Both the position numbers and the translations under genes were made by a program. The notes beneath the pieces were generated by a model, which had not been told where the DNA came from, made no database searches, and saw only the letters and a program-made list of their open reading frames with translations. A stretch of 7,914 bases of DNA from Flavobacteriaceae bacterium UBA3440 (lineage in GTDB: Bacteria > Bacteroidota > Bacteroidia > Flavobacteriales > Flavobacteriaceae), in the NCBI GenBank assembly GCA_002378585.1, contig DFSJ01000002.1, positions 4,632-12,545 on the forward strand, in the 5' to 3' direction. Shown piece by piece: positions 1 to 6,766 of the stretch (its first letter is position 1; every line of letters starts with the position of its first letter).

Positions 1-1425
1 GTACTCGAAGGGATTGAGATAGAAACATTATTTAGCTATTATGCCCAAGAGGGAACTCACGGGGCCGTTGGCGGTGGGTTGGGAACCGAGCAACTAACTG
101 ACGTTACGCCAACAGTGGTCGTTAATGTTCCCCTAAATTTCAATACTGTTTTAACCGTAGAGACGGGGCTTTCAGCCTACTCCTCTGCTTCTTCGAGTAA
201 TATTAATCCTTTTTACAGCACCCTAGGAGGAAATAACGATGATGATAAGCATGATGACGACTATGACGACAAGCCATCTGGAACAGGCAGGGGTTGGGGA
301 TCTGGAACAGGTGCTATATCTGCAGCCTCCACAGGTGTGGTGAATGGGGTATCCACCCCGATTGGAACCCCTTGGTACGCTTCTTCAGGTGCCTCCCGAA
401 GTGATGTATTAGGCTATGTAAGTGCTGCTGTAGCTCAAAGTTCTGAGGATAGAAATCAAATTGTGAGCGCTAACTTATACGTATCCACAGAATATGATTA
501 CACCTCCCTAGGCGTGGGTTTAGGTTTGGTAAAATTATTTAATGAAAAAAACACGGAGTTAGGGATTAAGGGGAAGGCTTATTTTGATAAATGGATGCCG
601 ATCTATCCTACAGAGCTTCACGAATACGGCAAGTATGGGAATAACTTTTTGAACAGTGGTTATTTTAGCGGGGTACCTGTTTGGGACATCAACGGAATTG
701 GGACTTCCGGCTATAAACCATCTGCATTTACCGAGTGGAGCAACGCCAATAGAAATTCCTACACCATGACACTTGAATTTTCTCAGATTTTGAGCGCTAA
801 AACTCAATTTTCCATGAGTGTTGATGTAGTTGGACAACAAGGACTACTCTCAACCCCATACCACAGAATCTACTTTGCCGACAAACCGCAATACTTTATT
901 GGTGATCACACCTACATCAATAACTACGAACAAACCAGCAACTATGGTGTATTTCGCCTAGCAGATGATGTGGAGCGTTTACCTAATAGTCGACTTAAAA
1001 TCCCAGTTGGCGGTCGTTTTCACTGGTACTTAAACGATCTGGCAACACTTAGGACCTTTTATAGATACTACTTCGATAATTGGGGTGTTGATTCTCAGAC
1101 GGCATCCGTTGAATTACCCCTTAAGTTGTCATCAAATTGGGTGTTTACGCCAAGTTTTAGGTGGTACGAACAAAGTCAGGCAGATTATTTTGCGCCCTAT
1201 GGAGTTCATTTATCTACAGAACGTTACTACACATCCGATTATGATCTCTCTGGATTTACCAGCAAGCAGATTGGATTTGGATTGGGGTATAAAGATATTT
1301 TTGGTCAAGTAGATGTGCTTGGGTTTGGTCTAAAAACCGTAGATTTTAGGTTCCAACACTACTACAGAAGCGATGGCCTTGAGGCTGTGATCTATGGTTT
1401 TGGAATCAAATTTGTCGAAAAATAA
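1..1425 (+). CDS. DUF3570 family outer-membrane protein, 5'-truncated by window edge
   Basis: The reading frame is open from base 1 to the TAA at 1423-1425 (474 residues visible), so the true start lies outside the window; a TTG at 79 is an internal codon, because the residues before it already match the family. Family-like features are the opening segment (ETLFSYYAQEG, then GGGLGTEQLTD), the serine-rich stretch YSSASSSNINPF and, further on, ASRSDVLGYV. The rest is dominated by alternating aromatic and polar residues in a beta-barrel pattern and ends in GFGIKFVEK, so an outer-membrane location is inferred. An Asp/His-rich insert (residues 80-91 counted from base 1) followed by a Gly/Ser/Thr-rich linker splits the N-terminal region. 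From memory, DUF3570 genes in Bacteroidota often lie next to thioredoxin-like, DUF4266 and ApbE flavin-transferase genes; any such neighbours would be upstream and out of view. The molecular function is unknown. The family call is confident; the role is not. Confidence 0.85.
   Translation, partial: VLEGIEIETLFSYYAQEGTHGAVGGGLGTEQLTDVTPTVVVNVPLNFNTVLTVETGLSAYSSASSSNINPFYSTLGGNNDDDKHDDDYDDKPSGTGRGWGSGTGAISAASTGVVNGVSTPIGTPWYASSGASRSDVLGYVSAAVAQSSEDRNQIVSANLYVSTEYDYTSLGVGLGLVKLFNEKNTELGIKGKAYFDKWMPIYPTELHEYGKYGNNFLNSGYFSGVPVWDINGIGTSGYKPSAFTEWSNANRNSYTMTLEFSQILSAKTQFSMSVDVVGQQGLLSTPYHRIYFADKPQYFIGDHTYINNYEQTSNYGVFRLADDVERLPNSRLKIPVGGRFHWYLNDLATLRTFYRYYFDNWGVDSQTASVELPLKLSSNWVFTPSFRWYEQSQADYFAPYGVHLSTERYYTSDYDLSGFTSKQIGFGLGYKDIFGQVDVLGFGLKTVDFRFQHYYRSDGLEAVIYGFGIKFVEK
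238..273 (+). other. Asp/His-rich low-complexity insert in the DUF3570 protein
   Basis: Twelve codons encode DDDKHDDDYDDK, nine of them Asp or His, followed by a Gly/Ser/Thr-rich flexible stretch (about codons 92-115). The insert sits between the family segments YSSASSSNINPF and ASRSDVLGYV, so it probably forms a loop rather than barrel strands. Such clusters can bind Ca2+ or transition metals, but that is inference. Confidence 0.6.
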
Positions 1426-1429
1426 GCTT

Positions 1430-1939
1430 ATGAATCCCTGTGACGCACAACATTTCTCTGTATTCTACGAAAAAAATGCCCAGTCCTTGTTTAGGTACTT
1501 GTACTACACATTTGGCAAGGAAGCCGAGGCTCAAGATATCGCCCAGAATGTCTTTGTGAAAATCTGGGAACAATGCCATAAAATAGACGGAACGAAAATT
1601 AAGTCGCTGATATATACGATGGCGCGCAATGAAGCCTTAAATATCATTAAACACGAGAAGGTTGTCTTGGAGTTTTCGGCGACTTCTCCAGACAGAAATA
1701 ACCAAGAATACCAGACACCTGAGTTTTTAATTGAACAAGACGAATTTAAATCAAAGTTGGAAAAGGCTTTGTCTAGCCTAAAACCTCAGGAACGTCAAGT
1801 TTTTTTGATGAACAGAATGGATGGTATGAAATACCAAGAAATTGCCGATAACCTGGGGTTGTCAGTAAAAGCTGTAGAAAAAAGAATGCACCATGTGCTT
1901 GTAGCATTACGTGCTCAAATCAAAGGATTTAACCGTTAA
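1430..1939 (+). CDS. ECF-type RNA polymerase sigma factor (FecI-like)
   Basis: A 169-residue sigma-70 family factor of the usual ECF size. Region 2 covers about residues 10-77 and includes the core-binding motif DIAQNVFVKIWE (36-47) and the promoter-melting/-10 recognition segment IKSLIYTMARNEALNIIKH. Region 4 (about 108-162) carries LKPQERQVFLMNRMDGMKYQEIADNLG and the recognition helix SVKAVEKRMHHVLVALR. I chose ATG 1430, four bases after the DUF3570 stop, because it places region 2 at the usual distance from the N-terminus. ATG 1394 in the same frame would add 12 residues and overlap the upstream gene. The anti-sigma gene follows after two bases, so this factor is very likely the partner held by that membrane protein and released on receptor signalling. 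It should direct transcription of this locus and perhaps others. The family call is near certain; the regulon is unknown. Confidence 0.95.
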   Translation: MNPCDAQHFSVFYEKNAQSLFRYLYYTFGKEAEAQDIAQNVFVKIWEQCHKIDGTKIKSLIYTMARNEALNIIKHEKVVLEFSATSPDRNNQEYQTPEFLIEQDEFKSKLEKALSSLKPQERQVFLMNRMDGMKYQEIADNLGLSVKAVEKRMHHVLVALRAQIKGFNR

Positions 1940-1941
1940 TT

Positions 1942-2811
1942 ATGGAAGAGCAAGAAACATACCTTTCTGACTGGCTTGACGGATCGATAAATGATCAAGC
2001 ACTTAAAGCGCTTGTTGGAGAAGCGGAATTTGGGGAGTATCAGTCGATTACTGACGAACTCAATCGTTGGATTGCGCCTGAGTTCAAGGGGGATCTTACT
2101 TTTCTTGATAACCCTAAAAAGAAAGAAATTCCTGTGCGCGCGCTTTGGGTTCGCTGGAGTGTAGCGGCCTCTGTGTTGTTGGCAATCGGTTTGTTTGTGT
2201 TTCAAGGGTTTAGTAAACAAGTCATTGCCCCAACAGGAGAGGAACTCGTTTATGTTTTGCCCGATAACAGTACCGCTAGGTTATCGCCTGGCTCTGAACT
2301 GAGTTTCAGTCGTTGGGGATTTGCCTGGAAAAGAACTATATCACTTAGTGGGCAAGCTTTTTTTAAGGTAGCCAAGGGGGCTACTTTTACCGTAGAGAGT
2401 GACCAAGGATTCACTCAAGTATTGGGCACAGAGTTCACCGTCCACAGCAGAGGAAATTATTATCAAGTTCGTTGTTTCGAAGGATCTGTTGAGGTGAAGA
2501 TCGATCAAAATAAGTATGTACTAGCTCCATATCAATGGGTAGACAACCTGAATCAAGCAGTAGAACGCTTTGAAGGGGCAGAAAATAGCCCATTAAGCTA
2601 TTGGTCTGTTCCATTATCTGTAGTTTTGGCTGATATTGAGGCGGTCTATGGAATAGAGATTGACCGTGCAGTGGTTCAACCGTCATGGATCTTTACGGGT
2701 AAACTGGACCACGATAACCTCAACCAAGCGTTAAATCAAGCCTTGTGGCCTTTTAATCTGGAATACAAATTTGTATCTGAACATAAAATTTTACTGCAAC
2801 CAACTCAATAG
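1942..2811 (+). CDS. FecR-family anti-sigma factor
   Basis: A 289-residue single-pass inner-membrane protein. The cytoplasmic N-terminus (1-67) should hold the sigma factor encoded just upstream; one membrane segment lies at about 69-88 (WVRWSVAASVLLAIGLFVF). The periplasmic FecR domain (about 102-185) shows the family blocks LPDNSTARLSPGSELSF, LSGQAFFKV, VLGTEFTV and CFEGSVEV. The C-terminus (about 223-287: LSVVLADIEAVYGIEI, then FTGKLDHDNLNQALNQAL) is the STN-like DUF4974 domain usual in Bacteroidota FecR proteins, expected to contact the receptor's signalling domain. The Gly162-Thr163 pair in VLGTEF resembles the Gly-Thr site at which some FecR-family proteins, such as Pseudomonas FoxR, self-cleave; whether this one does is not known. 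The start ATG is two bases after the sigma stop, and the last 41 bases overlap the receptor frame, which supports co-translation. Confidence 0.94.
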   Translation: MEEQETYLSDWLDGSINDQALKALVGEAEFGEYQSITDELNRWIAPEFKGDLTFLDNPKKKEIPVRALWVRWSVAASVLLAIGLFVFQGFSKQVIAPTGEELVYVLPDNSTARLSPGSELSFSRWGFAWKRTISLSGQAFFKVAKGATFTVESDQGFTQVLGTEFTVHSRGNYYQVRCFEGSVEVKIDQNKYVLAPYQWVDNLNQAVERFEGAENSPLSYWSVPLSVVLADIEAVYGIEIDRAVVQPSWIFTGKLDHDNLNQALNQALWPFNLEYKFVSEHKILLQPTQ

Positions 2812-5092
2812 TACCCTCCTTCGTTGTTTGGTGTTATTACTACCTCTGGGGCTCTATGGACAATCCAGCTCACTGACCAGCACCCTAAAGTCAGCTGAGC
2901 TCAAATACGGGGTGCAGTACAATTACAATGCTTCTTTGGCCGCTCAAAAACAGGGGTGGAATGACTTACCAGCTCAAGTAGTTGATTTCCATGCTCAAAT
3001 CAGAGAAAGAGCCTTGTTAGACGTGTTGGAATCAAGCCCAAAAATTTATGTGCTAGCCCCGATGATTACAGACACATCGGGTTCGGCGATTGAGCTGGAC
3101 GAGGTGGAAGTGTTTTTTCAACAACCGGGATTGGCCCAGCCGGTACCGGGTAAATTCTTATTTCAAGCGCCAAATACCCAGTTGAATTTAGCGGCAACAC
3201 CGTTTGATATATTTCAAAACATTGTTCAGCTACCCGGTATACAAAGCCCTGATGAACAGGTGGGAGGCCTTTATATACATGGGGGGACCCCTGACCAGAA
3301 CTTAGTGACTTGGAATGGTATTCGGATCTACCAAATGTCCCATGTTTACGGTGGTCTTTCTTCTTTGTCCACACATACGATTCAACAAGCCACAGTGGAA
3401 AAGGCTGGTATAGATGCGCGTTGGGGACAACATACAGGAGGACTCATACAACTTGTCTCTCAGCCGGAATACCACCCAGGATGGTCAGCCAGGCTGGGTT
3501 TGTTGGATGTAGATTTGGGAATACCCCTATCCATAGGCAGCTCATTTGACCTGGTCATGGGACTTAGAAAAAGTCTACCTGCTAAGTGGGACACCCCACC
3601 GATGGAAGTGATTTCTGGACACTATTTGCCTGTGACTAGTTCTGGAATGAACAACAAGGATTGGGGATACCACGATTACGCTGTAAGTGCTGTTTATCGC
3701 GCCCAAAAGGCCCATCAATTTAGAGCACATGCATTTGATCTTCGAGATCAGTTTTCTTTGACCCAAGTACAAACTCAGTTCAGTTCTTTGGAACAAACCG
3801 AACAGGAATCATCTGGTTATGGTCTGAGTTGGCAAGCTCAGTGGCCAAATTTTGCCATGCAGACACAGTGGTCAAAATCAGAGGTGACTCTTGAAATGCA
3901 CGAAAAGTTAGATCAGTTACAGTGGGATGAAGAGGATGGTGAGTTTGATTGGGAGGGATTCTCAAAGGCCGACAAGATCAATAAAATTCAAGAAACTGAG
4001 GCGGCGTGGACTATCAATTCACTGCCTGATCCTTATCTAAATTGGCGCGTAGGGTATCAGTGGAACTTAAAAAAAATTGGATTAAACACGTTTTCTGAAC
4101 AAGAGCTTACGGACACAGAGCTATTTGACTATTCATCCAATAAACTCATCACCCATGCGTTTTTTGCGTCGTTTAACAATCGAATAAGCATTTTTTCCTT
4201 CTCGGCAGGTTTGCGCTACAACCAGTATAGTAATTTGGGAGTAGGCCGTTTGGAACCGAGATTGAAGCTCGATATGGCGTTATCGCCTAGCTTAACGACA
4301 TATGCTTCTTTTGAAAAAAAGAGCCAGAATATATTTCAAACGCACGAGGAAATCAGCCCTAGTCTCGAGGACAAAAACAATATGTGGGTAGGTGCTGATG
4401 GGGGTTATTTTCCACTGTTAATGACCCAGCAGCAGTCTTTTGGCGCTCAACTTCAGCACAAAGAGTATTTACTCGATATTAATTATTTTCAAAAGCACTG
4501 GGATCAGCTTTCATCATTTAATTACGGGTACTTAGATCCAAATGATCAAGATTTTCACATAGGCCAAAGTGAGGCTAGTGGATTCAACCTTTTTGGTCAA
4601 TACAAGCCTTCCTCTTGGGTTGTTTGGGGTAGTTGGAGCCATATCGTAGGGAACAACCAGTTTATTGGATTAAAAAACGGGTCATCTTTCCCCAATAACA
4701 ACACCCAAAAAAACACGTTGGTATTTGGCGGTTCATGGCACAAGAACAGGTTTTCTGTGCACAATTTGTTTCGCATGGCTTCGGGAAGACCCTACTCAAG
4801 GCCAGATTCAGTGGTAGAAGATCCTGAGCTAGGACACAGATTTGTGTATCAAAATTTAAACGGAGAGACACTGCCACACTATAGACGATGGGACCTCAGC
4901 GCGACATATCATTGGGGGGAAGATCATGTTTGGCAAAAAAAATTAATCTGTTCCTGGCAAAATATTACTGCAGAAAAAAATATATTGCAGCGCAAACACA
5001 TTTATCAGCCAGAACTCGATAAAATCAATGTCTTGAACTACTACTCAGTAGCGCCTACTTTTTATTTAAGCTTAATTCTCTCTACCAAATAA
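2771..5092 (+). CDS. TonB-dependent outer-membrane receptor with N-terminal STN signalling domain
   Basis: A 773-residue receptor/transducer. A signal peptide ends near LLLPLGLYGQ (19-31). Next come an STN domain (about 33-96, SLTSTLKSAELKYGVQYNYN onward), a TonB-box-like ELDEVEV (109-114 region), and a plug (about 120-230) with FDIFQNIVQLPGI, LYIHGGTPDQNLVTWNGI and HTGGLIQLVS. The 22-strand-type barrel ends in FYLSLILSTK. STN runs almost straight into the plug: the carboxypeptidase-regulatory-like domain common in Bacteroidota receptors is missing, giving a FecA-like layout. Energised uptake via TonB is expected; the substrate cannot be told from sequence. An acidic stretch at 385-397 (WDEEDGEFDWEGF) is probably an extracellular loop. 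No ATG is available: the frame opens after a stop at 2732-2734, and TTG 2771 is the first usable codon giving a full signal peptide. This start lies inside the anti-sigma gene (41-base overlap) and suggests translational coupling. Confidence 0.93.
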   Translation: MYLNIKFYCNQLNSTLLRCLVLLLPLGLYGQSSSLTSTLKSAELKYGVQYNYNASLAAQKQGWNDLPAQVVDFHAQIRERALLDVLESSPKIYVLAPMITDTSGSAIELDEVEVFFQQPGLAQPVPGKFLFQAPNTQLNLAATPFDIFQNIVQLPGIQSPDEQVGGLYIHGGTPDQNLVTWNGIRIYQMSHVYGGLSSLSTHTIQQATVEKAGIDARWGQHTGGLIQLVSQPEYHPGWSARLGLLDVDLGIPLSIGSSFDLVMGLRKSLPAKWDTPPMEVISGHYLPVTSSGMNNKDWGYHDYAVSAVYRAQKAHQFRAHAFDLRDQFSLTQVQTQFSSLEQTEQESSGYGLSWQAQWPNFAMQTQWSKSEVTLEMHEKLDQLQWDEEDGEFDWEGFSKADKINKIQETEAAWTINSLPDPYLNWRVGYQWNLKKIGLNTFSEQELTDTELFDYSSNKLITHAFFASFNNRISIFSFSAGLRYNQYSNLGVGRLEPRLKLDMALSPSLTTYASFEKKSQNIFQTHEEISPSLEDKNNMWVGADGGYFPLLMTQQQSFGAQLQHKEYLLDINYFQKHWDQLSSFNYGYLDPNDQDFHIGQSEASGFNLFGQYKPSSWVVWGSWSHIVGNNQFIGLKNGSSFPNNNTQKNTLVFGGSWHKNRFSVHNLFRMASGRPYSRPDSVVEDPELGHRFVYQNLNGETLPHYRRWDLSATYHWGEDHVWQKKLICSWQNITAEKNILQRKHIYQPELDKINVLNYYSVAPTFYLSLILSTK

Positions 5093-5097
5093 CCAAC

Positions 5098-5523
5098 ATG
5101 CGCGCAACACATATTTACTGGTTTGGCCGTCTTTCTTTATTTCTTATCTTTTTTTGGTTTGGTGCCCTAAAGGTTTTCGGCGTTTCACCCGCCGAGGAAT
5201 TGGTCATGCATCTGTACGACAAAACATTAATTGAATTATTGGCTATGCCCCAATTTTCGATATTATTTGGTCTTTTTGAGTGTTCACTTGGGATTTTATG
5301 GTTGATTCCCTCAGCGACTAAAATTGCTTTTTGGGTATTCCTAGGCCATATGATGACCACATTTCTTCCCTTGTTCTTTCTTCCAGAAGATGCTTGGAAC
5401 GACCTGTTTTGCCCGACCTTGATTGGACAATACATCATTAAAAACCTAGCCCTGATTGGGCTGGCCTTATTCGTATTTGGCTTTAGTACCCAACGATTTC
5501 TTGATGGGGATACTCCGGTATAA
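5098..5523 (+). CDS. DoxX/DUF417-like four-helix membrane protein
   Basis: A 141-residue integral membrane protein with four predicted membrane segments at about 8-27, 52-70, 75-95 and 111-129. Features that look family-typical are the first-helix segment FFWFGALKVFGVSPA, the acidic residue Glu61 in FGLFECSLGILWLIP, the block HMMTTFLPLFFLP (84-96), and PTLIGQYIIKNLALI before the last helix. The topology and these motifs resemble small DoxX/DUF417-type proteins, some of which are linked to redox or stress functions; no reaction can be assigned here. ATG 5098 is five bases after the receptor stop, so the gene is probably the last in the sigma/anti-sigma/receptor operon. It could serve the transport or signalling unit, or simply be co-transcribed. 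It ends directly against the stop codon of the oppositely oriented DUF1295 gene, leaving no space for a terminator outside coding sequence. Confidence 0.75.
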   Translation: MRATHIYWFGRLSLFLIFFWFGALKVFGVSPAEELVMHLYDKTLIELLAMPQFSILFGLFECSLGILWLIPSATKIAFWVFLGHMMTTFLPLFFLPEDAWNDLFCPTLIGQYIIKNLALIGLALFVFGFSTQRFLDGDTPV

Positions 5524-6390
5524 CTACGTTTTATTCTTTTTGCGCAAAGCCGGAAAAAGCGCTGGGGTCTCGCGGACATAGGCTTGATAAGCCGCTAGAT
5601 GCCCCCATTTTTCTGATCCAGCTTCTTCAAGTATGCGCACTCCACTGATGTAGACGAGGAGTATGTAGGTAAAAACTGGAGAGATTAAGGTAATGTATTG
5701 CCCACCTGACAAGGAGGAAAACGACATGATCGAAATCCCTGTCCACAAAGTGATTTCCCCAAAATAGTTAGGGTGTCTTGAGTGGCGCCACAAACCGTGT
5801 TGGATAAATCGATCCTTGTTTTGAGGGTTTTTTCGAAAGGTAGACTTTTGCCAATCAGCGATAATTTCTAGAGAAAAACCCAGTATAAATACCATCGTAC
5901 CCAGGTAATAGAATGAGTTGATTACTACTCCTTGCTGACTGGCAATGGCTGTTAAAGCGCACATGGAGCATAAAGAAACCCACATTCCTTGAAGTGTCCA
6001 AGCCATAAAAAACCGAGTGGGCGATGGTTTTATAGAAGCAAATCGTTTATCCTCTTTATTTTTTTTAATCCGCACAAATAAGAAAGTTCCCAGTCGTGCA
6101 GCCCAAAGCACAATAAAGGCAGCCAACAAAAGACTACCCCAGTTCACACTTGGTTCGGACCAATTGGGGAAGTAGACATAACCAACAACAAAGACATACG
6201 TGGAGCTGCCGATTAAGTCATAAAACTTTTCAGTCTGCCCTAAATAGGCCGGAATAAATGCCATCCATTGAATAATAAACGCACCAATTACCGCCTCTTG
6301 TATGATGTGTAACCCGGTGAGCAGCGCAATTCCATATCCGATGGATAACCCAATCAAAGAAAAAATCAAATTAAGAACGGACTGCCTCAT
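5524..6390 (-). CDS. DUF1295 / steroid 5-alpha-reductase-like membrane protein
   Basis: A 288-residue polytopic membrane protein with about seven hydrophobic segments (near 5-25, 31-50, 60-76, 86-106, 127-150, 159-177 and 232-250). The C-terminal half carries the DUF1295 signature: EIIADWQKSTFRKNPQNKDRF (175-195 region), GLWRHSRHPNYFGEITLW (199-216) and VRILEE (251-256), with the conserved Tyr and Pro of the tail (Y268, Y271, P276). The family shares its C-terminal fold with steroid 5-alpha-reductases and isoprenylcysteine methyltransferases, in which the RHPNYxGE block helps bind the cofactor. An NADPH-dependent reductase acting on a lipid-like substrate is therefore plausible but unproven. 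It is read leftward, 22 bases downstream of the small membrane protein gene, probably as one transcript. Its TAG is adjacent to the stop of the convergent DoxX-like gene. Confidence 0.88.
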   Translation of the reverse strand: MRQSVLNLIFSLIGLSIGYGIALLTGLHIIQEAVIGAFIIQWMAFIPAYLGQTEKFYDLIGSSTYVFVVGYVYFPNWSEPSVNWGSLLLAAFIVLWAARLGTFLFVRIKKNKEDKRFASIKPSPTRFFMAWTLQGMWVSLCSMCALTAIASQQGVVINSFYYLGTMVFILGFSLEIIADWQKSTFRKNPQNKDRFIQHGLWRHSRHPNYFGEITLWTGISIMSFSSLSGGQYITLISPVFTYILLVYISGVRILEEAGSEKWGHLAAYQAYVRETPALFPALRKKNKT

Positions 6391-6412
6391 AATATTTTAT
6401 TCTTTCGACGTG

Positions 6413-6682
6413 TCAAGGATTAGTGGACCTAAATCGGTATATCACGAATAAAACCAGATAAATGATCAAATAGATTCTGTAGTGATTTCTAGATTTGATA
6501 TAAGCTCGATTTTCCGGGTAAATATTGCCAAACAATCCAATGATTTCTTTCTTAAATAGGGGTTTTATATTGATTTTCCAGTCGTCGGTTTGGTAGACAA
6601 TTTTCCTGAATTGACTCCTGAAATAGGTGCTTGGAATACCCCACAATAGCAGAATTATAAATAAAATACGCTCTTCTGACAT
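6413..6682 (-). CDS. Small two-helix membrane protein of unknown function
   Basis: An 89-residue protein that I cannot assign to a named family. It has hydrophobic segments at about 5-20 (RILFIILLLWGIPSTYF) and 68-83 (YRIYLIIYLVLFVIYRF), joined by a positively charged middle part containing FRKIVYQTDDWKINIKP and EIIGLFGNIYPENRAYIK. By the positive-inside rule the middle and the C-terminal end are likely cytoplasmic. It reads as a real gene rather than a shadow frame: nothing codes on the other strand here, it has an ATG start, and it lies 22 bases upstream of the DUF1295 gene in the same direction. The two probably share a promoter in the intergenic region above 6682. I have an unverified impression that similar proteins occur in other Bacteroidota. 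Confidence 0.7.
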   Translation of the reverse strand: MSEERILFIILLLWGIPSTYFRSQFRKIVYQTDDWKINIKPLFKKEIIGLFGNIYPENRAYIKSRNHYRIYLIIYLVLFVIYRFRSTNP

Positions 6683-6727
6683 GTACTAAATATAGCTTGG
6701 ATTTATTTTATAAACTGCTTGCCGCCT

Positions 6728-6764
6728 AATTATTTGGTGTTCCGTTGATTGCGCCCAAATAATT
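6728..6764. repeat. 10-base inverted repeat in the divergent intergenic region
   Basis: AATTATTTGG at 6728-6737 is the exact reverse complement of CCAAATAATT at 6755-6764, with 17 bases between the arms. It lies between the divergent genes at 6682 (-) and 6807 (+). It could be a split operator for a dimeric regulator or an RNA hairpin. The arms are AT-rich, so chance occurrence is not excluded. Confidence 0.55.
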
Positions 6765-6766
6765 TA

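Noticed and set aside
559..840. Open frame of 93 codons on the - strand
   Set aside because: It is fully inside the DUF3570 gene, which has clear barrel-type coding on the other strand; no family features.
1394..1429. Earlier ATG for the sigma factor
   Set aside because: It would add 12 residues without sigma similarity and overlap the DUF3570 gene by 32 bases; ATG 1430 fits the family length better, though 1394 cannot be excluded.
3066..3374. Open frame of 102 codons on the - strand
   Set aside because: It is opposite the receptor plug domain, whose conserved residues explain the sequence; shadow frame.
5536..5549. TTTGCGCAAA palindrome near the convergent junction as a terminator
   Set aside because: The palindrome (5539-5548) has no loop and lies inside the DUF1295 coding sequence; no adequate stem-loop with a T-tract was found.
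5115..5579. Open frame of 154 codons on the - strand
   Set aside because: It lies opposite the DoxX-like gene, is rich in Arg/Lys/Asn/Pro without a recognisable fold, and overlaps a well-supported membrane protein; a shadow frame.
6687..6694. TATATTTA on the - strand as a -7 element for the 89-residue gene
   Set aside because: It misses the final G of TAnnTTTG, has no TTG at the right distance, and lies only four bases before the start codon.
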